A stretch of 22,241 bases of DNA, taken from contig CALDZS010000128.1 in NCBI GenBank assembly GCA_937944065.1, forward strand, positions 1 to 22,241, written 5' to 3'. Every line of letters begins with the position of its first letter. The stretch's first letter is position 1. Below are positions 14,101 to 21,932 of this stretch, piece after piece. The notes under the pieces are model-generated. The model was not told where the DNA came from. It did not search any database and saw only the letters and a program-made list of their open reading frames with translations. A program made the position numbers and the translations under genes. This stretch comes from an uncultured Amylibacter sp. GTDB lineage: Bacteria; Pseudomonadota; Alphaproteobacteria; Rhodobacterales; Rhodobacteraceae.

Positions 14101-15921
14101 TCAGCTTGCGATTTTGCTTTGACGCTTGCGATCAACCGGATCAAGGAAGCGTTTGCGCATGCGGATGCTGTTTGGTGTAACCTCTACCAGCTCGTCATTG
14201 TCGATATAGGCAATAGCCTCTTCCAGTGACAACGTGATCGGTGTGGTCAGGCGAACCGCTTCGTCTGTACCAGATGCACGTACGTTGGTCAGCTTCTTGC
14301 CCTTCAGCGGGTTCACTTCCAGATCATTCTCGCGATTATGCTCGCCAATGATCATGCCTTGGTACACGTCTTCTTGCGCACCGATAAAGAAACGACCGCG
14401 GTCTTCTAGGTTGAAGATCGCATAAGACACAGACACGCCGTTCTCCATTGAAATCAGAACACCTGCACGGCGACCAGGAATTGGGCCTTTATAAGGTGCC
14501 CAGTCATGGAATACGCGGTTCAGAACGCCAGTCCCGCGTGTAGCCGTTAGGAATTCACCGTGATACCCGATCAAGCCACGTGCAGGCACGTGTGCAACGA
14601 TGCGTGTTTTGCCAGCACCCGCTTGTTTCATCTCGACCAATTCACCGCGACGTACGCCTGTGATTTTCTCGATCACTGCGCCAGAGTATTCGTCATCCAC
14701 ATCAATGGTAACTTCTTCGATCGGTTCCATCTTTTGATGACCGTCTTCTTGGAACAGAACCTGTGGGCGAGAGATTGACAGCTCGAACCCTTCGCGGCGC
14801 ATGTTTTCGATTAGAACACCCATTTGCAATTCGCCACGCCCTGCCACTTCGAACGCTTCGCCGCCAGGCGTGTCAGATACTTTGATCGCAACGTTGGATT
14901 CTGCTTCTTTCATCAACCGATCCCGAATGACGCGCGATTGAACTTTCTTACCGTCACGACCAGCCAATGGGCTGTCGTTGATGCCGAACGTCACCGTGAT
15001 GGTTGGCGGATCAATCGGTTGGGCTGGGATCGCTTCGGTGATTGATGGATCGGCCAATGTGTCAGCTACGGTCGCTTTGCTCATGCCTGCGATAGATACG
15101 ATATCGCCGGCTTCGGCCAAATCAATCGCGGTTTGATCCAAACCACGGAAGGCCAGAATTTTTGTGGCGCGGAAGTTTTCGATCAATGTACCGTCGATAG
15201 ACATGGATTTGATCATATCGCCAGCTTTCAGCGTGCCTGATTCAACACGACCTGTCAGCATACGACCCAAAAATGGATCAGCGCCCAATGTTGTGGCCAA
15301 CATCGAGAATTTCTCGTCGCGACGTGTAATTTGCGCAGGTTGTGGCACGTGATCGATGATCATGTCGAACAACGCTGTCAAATCTTTGCGCGGTCCGTCC
15401 AATTCCATGTCAGCCCAGCCGTTGCGGCCTGATGCGTACATAGATGGGAAATCCAACTGCTCGTCTGTTGCGTCCAAGCTGGCGAACAAATCGAAACATT
15501 CGTCCAACGCGCGGTCAGGTTCTGCATCTGATTTGTCAACTTTGTTCAAGCAAACAATCGGGCGTAGACCCAGCGCCAATGCTTTGGATGTTACGAATTT
15601 CGTTTGTGGCATCGGGCCTTCTGCCGCATCGACCAACAAAACAACACCGTCAACCATAGACAAGATACGTTCGACCTCGCCGCCGAAATCAGCGTGACCT
15701 GGCGTGTCCACAATATTGATACGGGTACCTTTCCAAACGACCGAAGTCGGTTTGGCAAAAATAGTAATCCCACGTTCGCGTTCCAGATCATTACTGTCCA
15801 TCGCGCGTTCTGTGGTGGTTTCGTTGTCACGGTACACACCAGATTGTTTCAACAGTTCGTCAACAAGCGTTGTTTTACCGTGGTCAACGTGCGCGATAAT
15901 CGCGATATTTCGAAGTTCCAT
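14101..15921 (-). CDS. typA: translational GTPase TypA/BipA
   Basis: The 606-residue ribosome-associated GTPase of the EF-G/LepA superfamily acts in 50S assembly and in stress or cold adaptation. The G-motifs are in order: G1 AHVDHGKTTL (10-19), G2 RERGIT (48-53), G3 DTPGH (72-76) and G4 NKVDK (126-130). They are followed by the beta-barrel domain 2, two alpha/beta domains (REGFELSISRPQVL marks domain V) and the TypA-specific C-terminal domain (GEHNRENDLEVNPLKGKKLTN split by VRASG). The length is normal. ATG 15921 has AAGG about 10 nt upstream. It is transcribed towards its own terminator at 13978-14016 and preceded, 136 bp away, by an unknown membrane-protein gene on the same strand. Confidence 0.98.
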   Translation of the reverse strand: MELRNIAIIAHVDHGKTTLVDELLKQSGVYRDNETTTERAMDSNDLERERGITIFAKPTSVVWKGTRINIVDTPGHADFGGEVERILSMVDGVVLLVDAAEGPMPQTKFVTSKALALGLRPIVCLNKVDKSDAEPDRALDECFDLFASLDATDEQLDFPSMYASGRNGWADMELDGPRKDLTALFDMIIDHVPQPAQITRRDEKFSMLATTLGADPFLGRMLTGRVESGTLKAGDMIKSMSIDGTLIENFRATKILAFRGLDQTAIDLAEAGDIVSIAGMSKATVADTLADPSITEAIPAQPIDPPTITVTFGINDSPLAGRDGKKVQSRVIRDRLMKEAESNVAIKVSDTPGGEAFEVAGRGELQMGVLIENMRREGFELSISRPQVLFQEDGHQKMEPIEEVTIDVDDEYSGAVIEKITGVRRGELVEMKQAGAGKTRIVAHVPARGLIGYHGEFLTATRGTGVLNRVFHDWAPYKGPIPGRRAGVLISMENGVSVSYAIFNLEDRGRFFIGAQEDVYQGMIIGEHNRENDLEVNPLKGKKLTNVRASGTDEAVRLTTPITLSLEEAIAYIDNDELVEVTPNSIRMRKRFLDPVDRKRQSKIAS

Positions 15922-16057
15922 GTGCGTATAGCCTTAAAAAGAGGAATGAGCGTTTGTCGCGCACTTAAACCACATGCAATCAAAAGGCCAGACTAAAGGC
16001 GTAACTTGAGTAAAACATCGCCGAGACTTATCCCGCAAGCGTAAACTCTGAAATGGC

Positions 16058-17023
16058 TTATCCCATACGCCCATGTCTTAGCGCACGAATATCAGCATGC
16101 TCTTGCTTTATTACCTCTGTTGGTTTCGGCGACGCCGCTGCATTGCTGGCCTGGAACGCAACAGCCGCACCAGCACATTCAAGAGCAAACAGCCACAATG
16201 CCAGTAACGCGCCGGCTAGAATGACAAAAAACTGTTTCAAACCCCACCCGAACATCAGGGCAGAACCTGACAGTGTGCGCTGTGCAATGTCGCCCAACCC
16301 GCCTAAAATAAACGAAACAAATCCAAAATGACCGAAACCGCTTAGAACCGCGGTCAATAAAAAGTGTCCCGTGGCAATTGTCACCAATAGCAGTGTGAAC
16401 AGGCCTAAAAAATGCGATCCAAACACGCGACCATGTCCGCTTTGCATCATTCGAGGTGCCCGCCCTGCTGCGGCCATAGCCATCACGGGCAACAGTGCAG
16501 CACGCAAAGCAAGCCGTACAGCGGCAACCAAAAACGAGGCCAACGTCACATAGCCCCAGGACAGATTGCGCAATTCTTGAAGTGCGACTGTACTAGGGTC
16601 TTTGGTGGCGGCAAGTGTCCCTAACAAATCCAACGAAATAGTGCCACCGACCATGAATTGATACCCCACCAGTAACACAACCGAGACCATCGCGGCCAAA
16701 AGAGCCTCTATGACACTGATCAACAAGGCTGATCTAAAAAGTGGAAGGTTCTCGTCCTCATAGGGTTCGCCCAACAGATCAAGACCTGCGCGGATTCCCA
16801 CAAGATACGGGTGTATCGCCAGTGTCAAAGCCACACAAAACCCAAAAATTGGCAGTAAGATCAACAGAACCAGTCCTATTCCTGGCACGCCTTCAATAAC
16901 AGTCAGGCTCGCTGCGGTGACGAAGGTAATTACAACTAGATAGGCAATGATCCATTTCGGCAGTATTACAAACAGGCGCATCAATATGCGCAAGGATAAT
17001 GGGAATGCCTCAATCGTTATCAT
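16058..17023 (-). CDS. hypothetical polytopic membrane protein
   Basis: I do not recognise this family. From ATG 17023, chosen because AGAGGT lies 3-4 nt upstream, the protein has 321 residues. A longer in-frame start at 17119 adds 32 residues but has no ribosome site. Hydrophobic segments lie at about residues 20-50, 52-75, 105-130, 160-190, 205-230, 240-260 and 270-295, giving six or seven predicted membrane passes. A polar region between the second and third (GIRAGLDLLGEPYEDENLPLFR-like, acidic) probably faces one side. The C-terminal ~30 residues are charged and end RALRHGRMG. It lies upstream of typA on the same strand (136 bp) and is divergent from the BI-1 gene. The function is unknown. 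Confidence 0.8.
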   Translation of the reverse strand: MITIEAFPLSLRILMRLFVILPKWIIAYLVVITFVTAASLTVIEGVPGIGLVLLILLPIFGFCVALTLAIHPYLVGIRAGLDLLGEPYEDENLPLFRSALLISVIEALLAAMVSVVLLVGYQFMVGGTISLDLLGTLAATKDPSTVALQELRNLSWGYVTLASFLVAAVRLALRAALLPVMAMAAAGRAPRMMQSGHGRVFGSHFLGLFTLLLVTIATGHFLLTAVLSGFGHFGFVSFILGGLGDIAQRTLSGSALMFGWGLKQFFVILAGALLALWLFALECAGAAVAFQASNAAASPKPTEVIKQEHADIRALRHGRMG

Positions 17024-17063
17024 AGTACCTCTTTCAGGTGTATCTGACCATGATATAGGCACG

Positions 17064-17203
17064 AAATCCCTTATTTTTAAGGGTACGACCAGGGTTTTAC
17101 CCATTTTGAACACTATCATTTGCGCACATTCACATGGCTATCCGGTGCATATGCACGCAGATAGTTCGTTCAATCTTTCACCAAAACCCTTGTTTTTAAG
17201 CGG
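17064..17203. repeat. two near-identical 20-nt AT-rich motifs in the intergenic region
   Basis: The motif at 17064-17083 (AAATCCCTTATTTTTAAGGG) recurs at 17184-17203 with three differences. The first copy is a palindrome (CCCTTA, TTTT, TAAGGG). They lie about 120 bp apart between the divergent membrane-protein and BI-1 genes. They might be binding sites, but low complexity makes chance possible. Confidence 0.35.
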
Positions 17204-17231
17204 ATTTATTCTCAAGTATTCGTGAAATCTT

Positions 17232-17260
17232 CTTGATATTTGCACATAAAACGCCAATAT
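17232..17260 (+). promoter_or_regulatory. possible promoter of the BI-1 gene, sigma32-like
   Basis: CTTGAT (17232-17237), a 16-nt spacer and CCAATAT (17254-17260) precede the BI-1 start by about 50 nt. The pattern resembles alphaproteobacterial RpoH promoters (CTTGAA and CYTATNT, from memory), with mismatches. A sigma70 reading with TTGATA at 17233 is also possible. Confidence 0.3.
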
Positions 17261-17312
17261 CTAGCTCATACGCCCACAAGAGGGCGCAATAGAACTTATA
17301 GGAGTTTATAAA

Positions 17313-18074
17313 ATGGCAAATTTTGATGCTGTCCGTCGCGCTGGTGCTGGCGTTGACGCACAAATTGACGAGGGTCTGCGCGCCCACATGAGCCGTGTTT
17401 ACGGTATCATGTCTATGGGTATGTTGATCACAGCCGTGATCGCATGGGCCGTTGGCACAGATTATGCTGCAGCAACTGCGGGCCAAGAAACTCGTTTCTT
17501 GTCTTACGGTATGCTTAACGCAATGATGTCGAGCCCACTACGCTGGATCATCATGTTCGCACCTTTGGCCGTTGTGTTCGGGTTCAGTGCCGGGATCAAC
17601 CGCATGTCCGAAAACTTTGCACGCGGCGTGTTCATGGTCTTCTCTGCCCTAATGGGTCTGTCGATCGCTTGGATTTTCGCAGTGTATACAGGCGTGTCGA
17701 TCGCATCGACATTCTTGGCCACAGCAATCGCGTTTGGTAGCTTGTCTTTGTATGGTTACACCACGAAGAAAGACCTGTCAGGATGGGGCACGTTCCTATT
17801 CATGGGTCTGATCGGTATCATCGTTGCATCATTGATCAACATCTGGATCGGTTCTGCTGCGATGCAATTCGCCATCTCGATCATTGGTTTGTTGGTCTTC
17901 GCAGGTCTAACAGCCTATGACACTCAAAAGATCAAAGCGACTTACATCCAAATGGCTTCTAATGGTCAAACCGAATGGTTGGGCAAAGCGGCTATTATGG
18001 GCGCGCTAAGCTTGTACTTGGATTTCTTGAACATGTTCATGTTCCTCTTGAACTTCATGGGTCAAGGCGAGTAA
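17313..18074 (+). CDS. Bax inhibitor-1/YccA-family membrane protein
   Basis: The 253-residue protein begins with a short cytoplasmic N-terminus, then has seven hydrophobic segments from about residue 30 to the end. The family signatures include RVYGIMSMGMLITA, GINRMSENFARGVFM, and near the C-terminus FAGLTAYDTQKIKATYIQMA and ALSLYLDFLNMFMFLLNFMG. The Asp residues in LTAYDTQ and LYLDFLN correspond to the pH-sensing pair known in BsYetJ. Bacterial members (YccA, YbhL, YetJ) are linked to FtsH control or calcium/proton leak. RBS AGGAG is at 17301. A clear terminator follows at 18096-18128. It is divergent from the unknown membrane protein. Confidence 0.95.
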   Translation: MANFDAVRRAGAGVDAQIDEGLRAHMSRVYGIMSMGMLITAVIAWAVGTDYAAATAGQETRFLSYGMLNAMMSSPLRWIIMFAPLAVVFGFSAGINRMSENFARGVFMVFSALMGLSIAWIFAVYTGVSIASTFLATAIAFGSLSLYGYTTKKDLSGWGTFLFMGLIGIIVASLINIWIGSAAMQFAISIIGLLVFAGLTAYDTQKIKATYIQMASNGQTEWLGKAAIMGALSLYLDFLNMFMFLLNFMGQGE

Positions 18075-18095
18075 GCTCTGCTTACATCAGTAATC

Positions 18096-18128
18096 AAAGG
18101 CCGGTGCTAACGCATCGGCCTTTTTCTT
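18096..18128 (+). terminator. intrinsic terminator of the BI-1 gene
   Basis: AAAGGCCGGTGC (18096-18107) pairs with GCATCGGCCTTT (18112-18123), with one G-U pair and a TAAC loop, followed by TTCTTT. It starts 22 nt after the BI-1 stop. The following MAPEG gene begins about 15 nt later, so that gene's promoter must be very close or read-through must supply it. Confidence 0.85.
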
Positions 18129-18143
18129 TGGAGCAAGGCGAAT

Positions 18144-18542
18144 ATGATCAATATCCCTATCACAGCCATCACCGCCGCAATATGCGCGTTGATCCTTTTC
18201 ATGCAGACCTACAGTGTCATTCTGCGTCGTATAAAAGATAACATTGTTCTTGGTGATAACGAGGATCGCACCATACTCAAACGCATCCGCGGGCACGGGA
18301 ATATGATCGAACAAGCACCAATCTTCCTGATCTTGCTACTGATCGCCGAGGCTTATGTAACCGCGCCAAGCATTTTCCTCGCCGCAATAGCCTCCCTATT
18401 TGTTATAGGGCGCATGTCACATGGGCTGTACTTCCTTGATATCGGATTGCACTGGAAATGGCGCCGATATGGGATGATGGCAACCATGTTGACCCAATTG
18501 ATGCTGTTACTAACTGTATTGATTGGCACATTGTTTTTCTGA
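18144..18542 (+). CDS. MAPEG-family membrane protein
   Basis: This 132-residue integral membrane protein has four hydrophobic segments (residues ~3-25, 58-78, 80-98, 110-132). The family's signature occurs after the first helix: RIRGHGNMIEQAPIFLILLL, with the conserved Arg, Asn and Glu of the MAPEG fold. MAPEG members are microsomal glutathione S-transferases or leukotriene-synthase-like proteins, and bacterial ones are thought to act in detoxification. The substrate here is unknown. The start has GGAG about 13 nt upstream and AAGG about 5 nt upstream. It is followed by a hemerythrin-domain gene after 80 bp, which probably has its own promoter. Confidence 0.9.
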   Translation: MINIPITAITAAICALILFMQTYSVILRRIKDNIVLGDNEDRTILKRIRGHGNMIEQAPIFLILLLIAEAYVTAPSIFLAAIASLFVIGRMSHGLYFLDIGLHWKWRRYGMMATMLTQLMLLLTVLIGTLFF

Positions 18543-18572
18543 GCAATAAGTATCAATTTTTGCATAGCGGCT

Positions 18573-18602
18573 TTGCAAGTGCTGCTATTGTTATATTATA
18601 AC
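18573..18602 (+). promoter_or_regulatory. predicted promoter of the hemerythrin gene
   Basis: TTGCAA (18573-18578) and TATAAC (18597-18602) are separated by 18 nt. The start site would be near 18609, about 14 nt before the ATG. The -10 is buried in a 15-bp palindrome at 18589-18603. Confidence 0.4.
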
Positions 18603-18603
18603 A
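18589..18603. promoter_or_regulatory. Zur-box-like 7-1-7 palindrome over the hemerythrin promoter
   Basis: TGTTATA-T-TATAACA is a perfect palindrome with one central base, 20 nt before the ATG. It equals the core of the gammaproteobacterial Zur consensus as I recall it (TGTTATA-N-TATAACA), and the 7-1-7 layout is typical of Fur-superfamily sites. The outer flanks (CTAT and TCAT) do not match the longer consensus. Regulation by zinc is therefore a hypothesis. Confidence 0.5.
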
Positions 18604-18622
18604 TCATGACCACTTTGGGATC

Positions 18623-19189
18623 ATGACACAGACAAACTTTGTCAGACAGGACACGCTGCCAGAAGATATGCGTATCCTGCTTCGGGATTATCCGCGCGAT
18701 GCTTGGCCGGATCACCCGAATTTCGCCGCTTCGATCCGAAATTGGATGGGAGCACATACAATGTTTCGCCGCCTTACTGATATAGTGAAAGATAACACAG
18801 AGCGGTATTTGGATAAGGCCTGCGCGCCCGAAGAGTATGCGGACCGGCTGTCCCACTATGGGAACCAATTGGTGCGCAACCTGCATGGGCATCATGGCTG
18901 GGAAGATCATCAATTTTTTCCAGAACTCTCTGCCGCCGATGCGCGTTTCGACACGGGATTGGATACATTAGAAAGCGATCATTTGGCCTTGGATCAGGTG
19001 CTGGACACCTTCACCACCCAAGCCAACCGCGTGATCCAACTTGTGCAAATGGACGAGGCGCAGGCCTATGAAGAAACAGGCGCATTGTGCGATACTGCAG
19101 CGCAAATTGATGCGTTTCTAAAACGGCATCTAAGCGACGAGGAAGATTTGGTTGTTCCAATCTTACTACATCACAAACTGCGTGGATAA
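18623..19189 (+). CDS. hemerythrin HHE-domain protein
   Basis: The 188-residue helical protein carries a hemerythrin-like di-iron site. Candidate ligands are His45 (GAHTMFR), the cluster HGHHGWEDHQFFPE (His88-96, Glu101), His120 (LESDHLALD) and His169 with Asp/Glu after it (FLKRHLSDEEDLVVP). The spacing fits the four-helix bundle with HxxxE-type ligands. Such proteins bind oxygen or nitric oxide, or repair iron-sulfur clusters; the sequence does not tell which. The start ATG has only a weak ribosome site (GGGATC). A Zur-like palindrome overlaps its promoter. A hairpin terminator at 19267-19296 separates it from the convergent rpmG. Confidence 0.9.
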   Translation: MTQTNFVRQDTLPEDMRILLRDYPRDAWPDHPNFAASIRNWMGAHTMFRRLTDIVKDNTERYLDKACAPEEYADRLSHYGNQLVRNLHGHHGWEDHQFFPELSAADARFDTGLDTLESDHLALDQVLDTFTTQANRVIQLVQMDEAQAYEETGALCDTAAQIDAFLKRHLSDEEDLVVPILLHHKLRG

Positions 19190-19266
19190 TGGGCGGTCGG
19201 CATTCAAAGGTGCCGACCGAGCGTGCTTAACGCTTAAGCAAGATTATATGGGCACCGCTAACAGCA

Positions 19267-19296
19267 AAAAGCCGCGTCAAGATGAGCGCGGCTTTT
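19267..19296. terminator. bidirectional terminator between hemerythrin gene and rpmG
   Basis: AAAAGCCGCG (19267-19276) pairs with CGCGGCTTTT (19287-19296) around a 10-nt loop. T-rich sequence follows on the plus strand (GTATTTTT), and TTTTT ends the minus-strand stem. It serves both convergent genes. Confidence 0.85.
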
Positions 19297-19323
19297 GTAT
19301 TTTTGAAGTACGAGAGAGTAAGA

Positions 19324-19491
19324 CTATTTAATCTTACCTTCTTTGTATTCAACGTGCTTGCGGATAACTGGGTCATATTTCTTAACAACCATTTTTTCAG
19401 TCATCGTGCGTGAGTTCTTTTTGGTCACATAAAAATGACCTGTATCCGCAGTTGAGTTCAAGCGGATCTTGATTGTGGTTGGCTTCGCCAT
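19324..19491 (-). CDS. rpmG: 50S ribosomal protein L33
   Basis: The 55-residue protein begins MAKPTTIKIRLNSTADTGHF and contains the family features VTKKNSRT, MVVKKYDPVIRKHV and a basic C-terminus. It is a component of the large ribosomal subunit. The ATG at 19491 has GGAGAG about 5 nt upstream. A longer in-frame start at 19677 would extend into ubiK and has no support. It lacks the zinc-binding CXXC pairs found in some L33 proteins, so it is the C-minus form that does not need zinc. It follows ubiK on the same strand after 97 bp. Confidence 0.97.
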   Translation of the reverse strand: MAKPTTIKIRLNSTADTGHFYVTKKNSRTMTEKMVVKKYDPVIRKHVEYKEGKIK

Positions 19492-19588
19492 GATATCTCT
19501 CCAAATAGCGGGGCCAAAGAAAGGGCAAGCCGCTGAAATTCTGAATTTGTCTTCTACTTGGGTTAGCGCCCGAGTCAAGGCCAATAGA

Positions 19589-19864
19589 TTACTTTTTGGC
19601 CGCTGGTTTCTTAGCGACTGGTTTTTTCTTGGCTTCCAACACATCCAAACGCGCAGAAAGCTTTGCATTCTCTTCACGTGCCTTCACGGCCATCGCCTTG
19701 ACCGCGTCAAATTCCTCGCGTGTCACAAAATCCCGATCCGCCAACCAACGATCAACCCAAGACTTCATCGCGTTCTCTGCCTCGTCTTTGGCGCCTTGCG
19801 CTACGCCCATCGCATTGGTCATCATGGATGACACATCGTCGAAAAATCTATTCTTGTCTTGCAT
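19589..19864 (-). CDS. ubiK: UbiK-like accessory factor (BMFP/YqiC family)
   Basis: The 91-residue protein starts MQDKNRFFDDVSSMMTNAMG, which matches the membrane-fusogenic N-terminal segment of the family. An amphipathic helix follows, then a coiled coil (FVTREEFDAVKAMAVKAREE, KLSARLDVLE) and a Lys/Pro/Ala tail (KKPVAKKPAAKK). In E. coli UbiK binds UbiJ and promotes aerobic ubiquinone synthesis; it forms trimers through its coiled coil. RBS GGAT is at 19871. It is divergent from lgt, with a 119-bp gap in which I see no clear promoter. The family call is good, and the role is by homology. Confidence 0.88.
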   Translation of the reverse strand: MQDKNRFFDDVSSMMTNAMGVAQGAKDEAENAMKSWVDRWLADRDFVTREEFDAVKAMAVKAREENAKLSARLDVLEAKKKPVAKKPAAKK

Positions 19865-19983
19865 GGAATTATCCTTTCACGCTTTCCTTATATATGGGGC
19901 TTTTCGCTGGGTTTGCCAACCATACGCTTGACAACAAAGCGTCGCAGGCCAAGAAGGTGTCCCAAACCAGCAGAGAACAGCCC

Positions 19984-20874
19984 ATGATCGCGACCCTACC
20001 CTTTCCCAATATTGACCCTGTCTTGATCTCGTTCGAGGTATTTGGCCGCACGCTGGCAATTCATTGGTATGCAATTGCGTATATCTTGGGCTTTATTCTA
20101 GCTTGGAAATGGATTTTGATATTGATCAATCGCCCAAATCTATGGCGTAACGATACCCCCCCGATGACCGCCAAACATGTCGAAGATTTGCTGACTTGGA
20201 TGGTTGTTGGCACCATTCTGGGTGGCCGTTTGGGATATGTTCTATTTTACAACTTCCCCGAGTTCGCAGCTGATCCATCACGGATTTTGCGCGTTTGGGA
20301 AGGCGGCATGTCATTCCATGGCGGGTTTATCGGCGTAATTGTTGCCGGCCTGCTATTCTGTTGGAAATACAAACTGTCGATGCTGTCCGCAGGTGACGCC
20401 ATCGCAACAGGCGCGCCATTTGGTCTGTTCTTGGGTCGTATCGCCAATTTTATCAACGCCGAACTGTGGGGTCGCCCCACAGATGCGCCTTGGGGGGTCG
20501 TATTCCCGGGCGAGGCCGCACAATCCTGCGCCCTGTTAATAGGCGAGCAATGCGCGCGCCACCCAAGCCAGTTATACGAAGCGATCCTAGAAGGCATCAT
20601 TCTGTTCGCGCTTATGGCTTATCTAATCTTCCGCCAGTCCGCCCTCAAAATCCCAGGCCAAATGATCGGACTGTTCTTTCTGGGTTATGGTATCGCACGG
20701 ACAATCGTCGAAGGGTATCGCCAAGCAGACGCACAATTCATCAGCTTTAACAATCCGATGGGGCATGTGATCCGTCTGTCAGATACTTGGGGATTAACCA
20801 TGGGGCAAACACTCTCGCTTCCCATGGTGGTCATTGGCGCTGCGATCATCCTATGGGCACGTCGCCGCGCATGA
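19984..20874 (+). CDS. lgt: prolipoprotein diacylglyceryl transferase
   Basis: Lgt moves diacylglycerol from phosphatidylglycerol to the lipobox cysteine of prolipoproteins, at the inner membrane. The 296-residue protein starts at ATG 19984 (IATLPFPNIDPV is the usual N-terminus). A longer reading from 19720 is antisense to ubiK and rejected. Motifs are SFHGGFIG (residues 110-117), the signature GRIANFINAELWGRPT (151-166) and RHPSQLYEA (about 192-200), with seven hydrophobic segments. The stop codon overlaps the ATG of the next gene (ATGA at 20871-20874), so translation is probably coupled. Confidence 0.97.
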   Translation: MIATLPFPNIDPVLISFEVFGRTLAIHWYAIAYILGFILAWKWILILINRPNLWRNDTPPMTAKHVEDLLTWMVVGTILGGRLGYVLFYNFPEFAADPSRILRVWEGGMSFHGGFIGVIVAGLLFCWKYKLSMLSAGDAIATGAPFGLFLGRIANFINAELWGRPTDAPWGVVFPGEAAQSCALLIGEQCARHPSQLYEAILEGIILFALMAYLIFRQSALKIPGQMIGLFFLGYGIARTIVEGYRQADAQFISFNNPMGHVIRLSDTWGLTMGQTLSLPMVVIGAAIILWARRRA

Positions 20875-21932
20875 CAGTGCTAACCGACATCATAGCACGT
20901 CAAATAGAACGTATGGGGCCTATCACCATCGCTGACTATATGACCCAATGTCTGTATCACCCCGATCACGGTTATTACACCAGCACCCACCCTTTGGGCG
21001 CATCAGGTGATTTCATTACAGCACCAGAAATTAGCCAAATGTTCGGCGAAATGATAGGTTTGTGTTTGGCACAAACATGGATAGATCAAGGTGCGCCCAA
21101 CCCCTTTTGTCTGGCGGAACTTGGCCCTGGCAAGGGTACGCTTATGGCCGATATCCTGCGCGCCACCCAGCGCATCGAAGGGTTTCATGAGGCTATGCAG
21201 TTGCATCTCGTTGAGACCAGTCCGACATTGCGCGAAACTCAAAGAGCGATACTGAACGGCTATACTGTCACATGGACGACAGCAATTGACACCCTACCTG
21301 CCCTGCCCCTGTTCCTAATTGCCAACGAGTTTTTTGATTGCCTACCTATTCGGCAGTTCAAGCGGACCGAAGCAGGTTGGCAAGAACAGATGGTCGCACA
21401 AACTGACGGCAATCTGGCCTTTTTGTTGGGGCAATTGGCACCACCTGAATTGTATGCAGATGCAGATATACCTGTTGGTGGTACGCTTGAGCTTTGCACA
21501 GCCTCTAACGCGATCATCGCCGATATATCAGCCAGTATCGCCAATCAGGGTGGTGCGGCGCTGATCGTTGATTACGGCGATTGGGGAAGCGGTGCGGATA
21601 CATTGCAAGCCTTGCAAAACCACACAAAAATTGATCCGCTGACGCAGTGTGGTGCGGCGGATATAACAGCGCATGTGGATTTCGAGGCGTTGACGAAATC
21701 TGCGGCGACAGCCCAGGTCTCGGCATTGACCCCGCAAGGTGTTCTGCTTGAGCGTCTTGGTATAACACAGCGCGCGCAATCTTTGGCCTCGCGCTTGACT
21801 GGAACAGCATTGGACACACATATTGCAGCGCACAGACGCTTGACCCATCCAGACGAGATGGGGCAGCTTTTTAAATCAATCGCAATCGTGCCCAAAGGTG
21901 CGGCATTGCCACCCGGATATGATCATGCTTGA
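20871..21932 (+). CDS. class I SAM-dependent methyltransferase, MidA/NDUFAF7-like
   Basis: From ATG 20871 the protein has 353 residues. A longer frame from 20787 lies inside lgt. The N-terminal part contains the family stretches TIADYMTQCLYHPDHGYYT and GDFITAPEISQMFGE. The SAM-binding motif I is LAELGPGKGT (81-90). This matches the DUF185/MidA family, whose human member NDUFAF7 methylates an arginine in the NDUFS2 subunit of respiratory complex I. The substrate in bacteria is not established. Further landmarks are ANEFFDCLPIRQF and VDYGDWG. It overlaps lgt by 4 bp and the following pgeF by 8 bp, a tightly coupled operon. Confidence 0.93.
   Translation: MTVLTDIIARQIERMGPITIADYMTQCLYHPDHGYYTSTHPLGASGDFITAPEISQMFGEMIGLCLAQTWIDQGAPNPFCLAELGPGKGTLMADILRATQRIEGFHEAMQLHLVETSPTLRETQRAILNGYTVTWTTAIDTLPALPLFLIANEFFDCLPIRQFKRTEAGWQEQMVAQTDGNLAFLLGQLAPPELYADADIPVGGTLELCTASNAIIADISASIANQGGAALIVDYGDWGSGADTLQALQNHTKIDPLTQCGAADITAHVDFEALTKSAATAQVSALTPQGVLLERLGITQRAQSLASRLTGTALDTHIAAHRRLTHPDEMGQLFKSIAIVPKGAALPPGYDHA

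Noticed and set aside
19492..19677. N-terminal extension of rpmG
   Set aside because: L33 proteins begin at MAKPTTIKI; the extension overlaps ubiK and lacks a ribosome site next to its ATG.
19928..19956. TTGACA upstream of lgt as a promoter
   Set aside because: The -35 is perfect but the sequence 17 nt downstream (AAGAAG) is not a credible -10; it may still be active with an unrecognised -10, so it was left out.
19720..19983. N-terminal extension of lgt
   Set aside because: It is antisense to ubiK, and Lgt homologues begin at the IATLPFPNI segment (ATG 19984).
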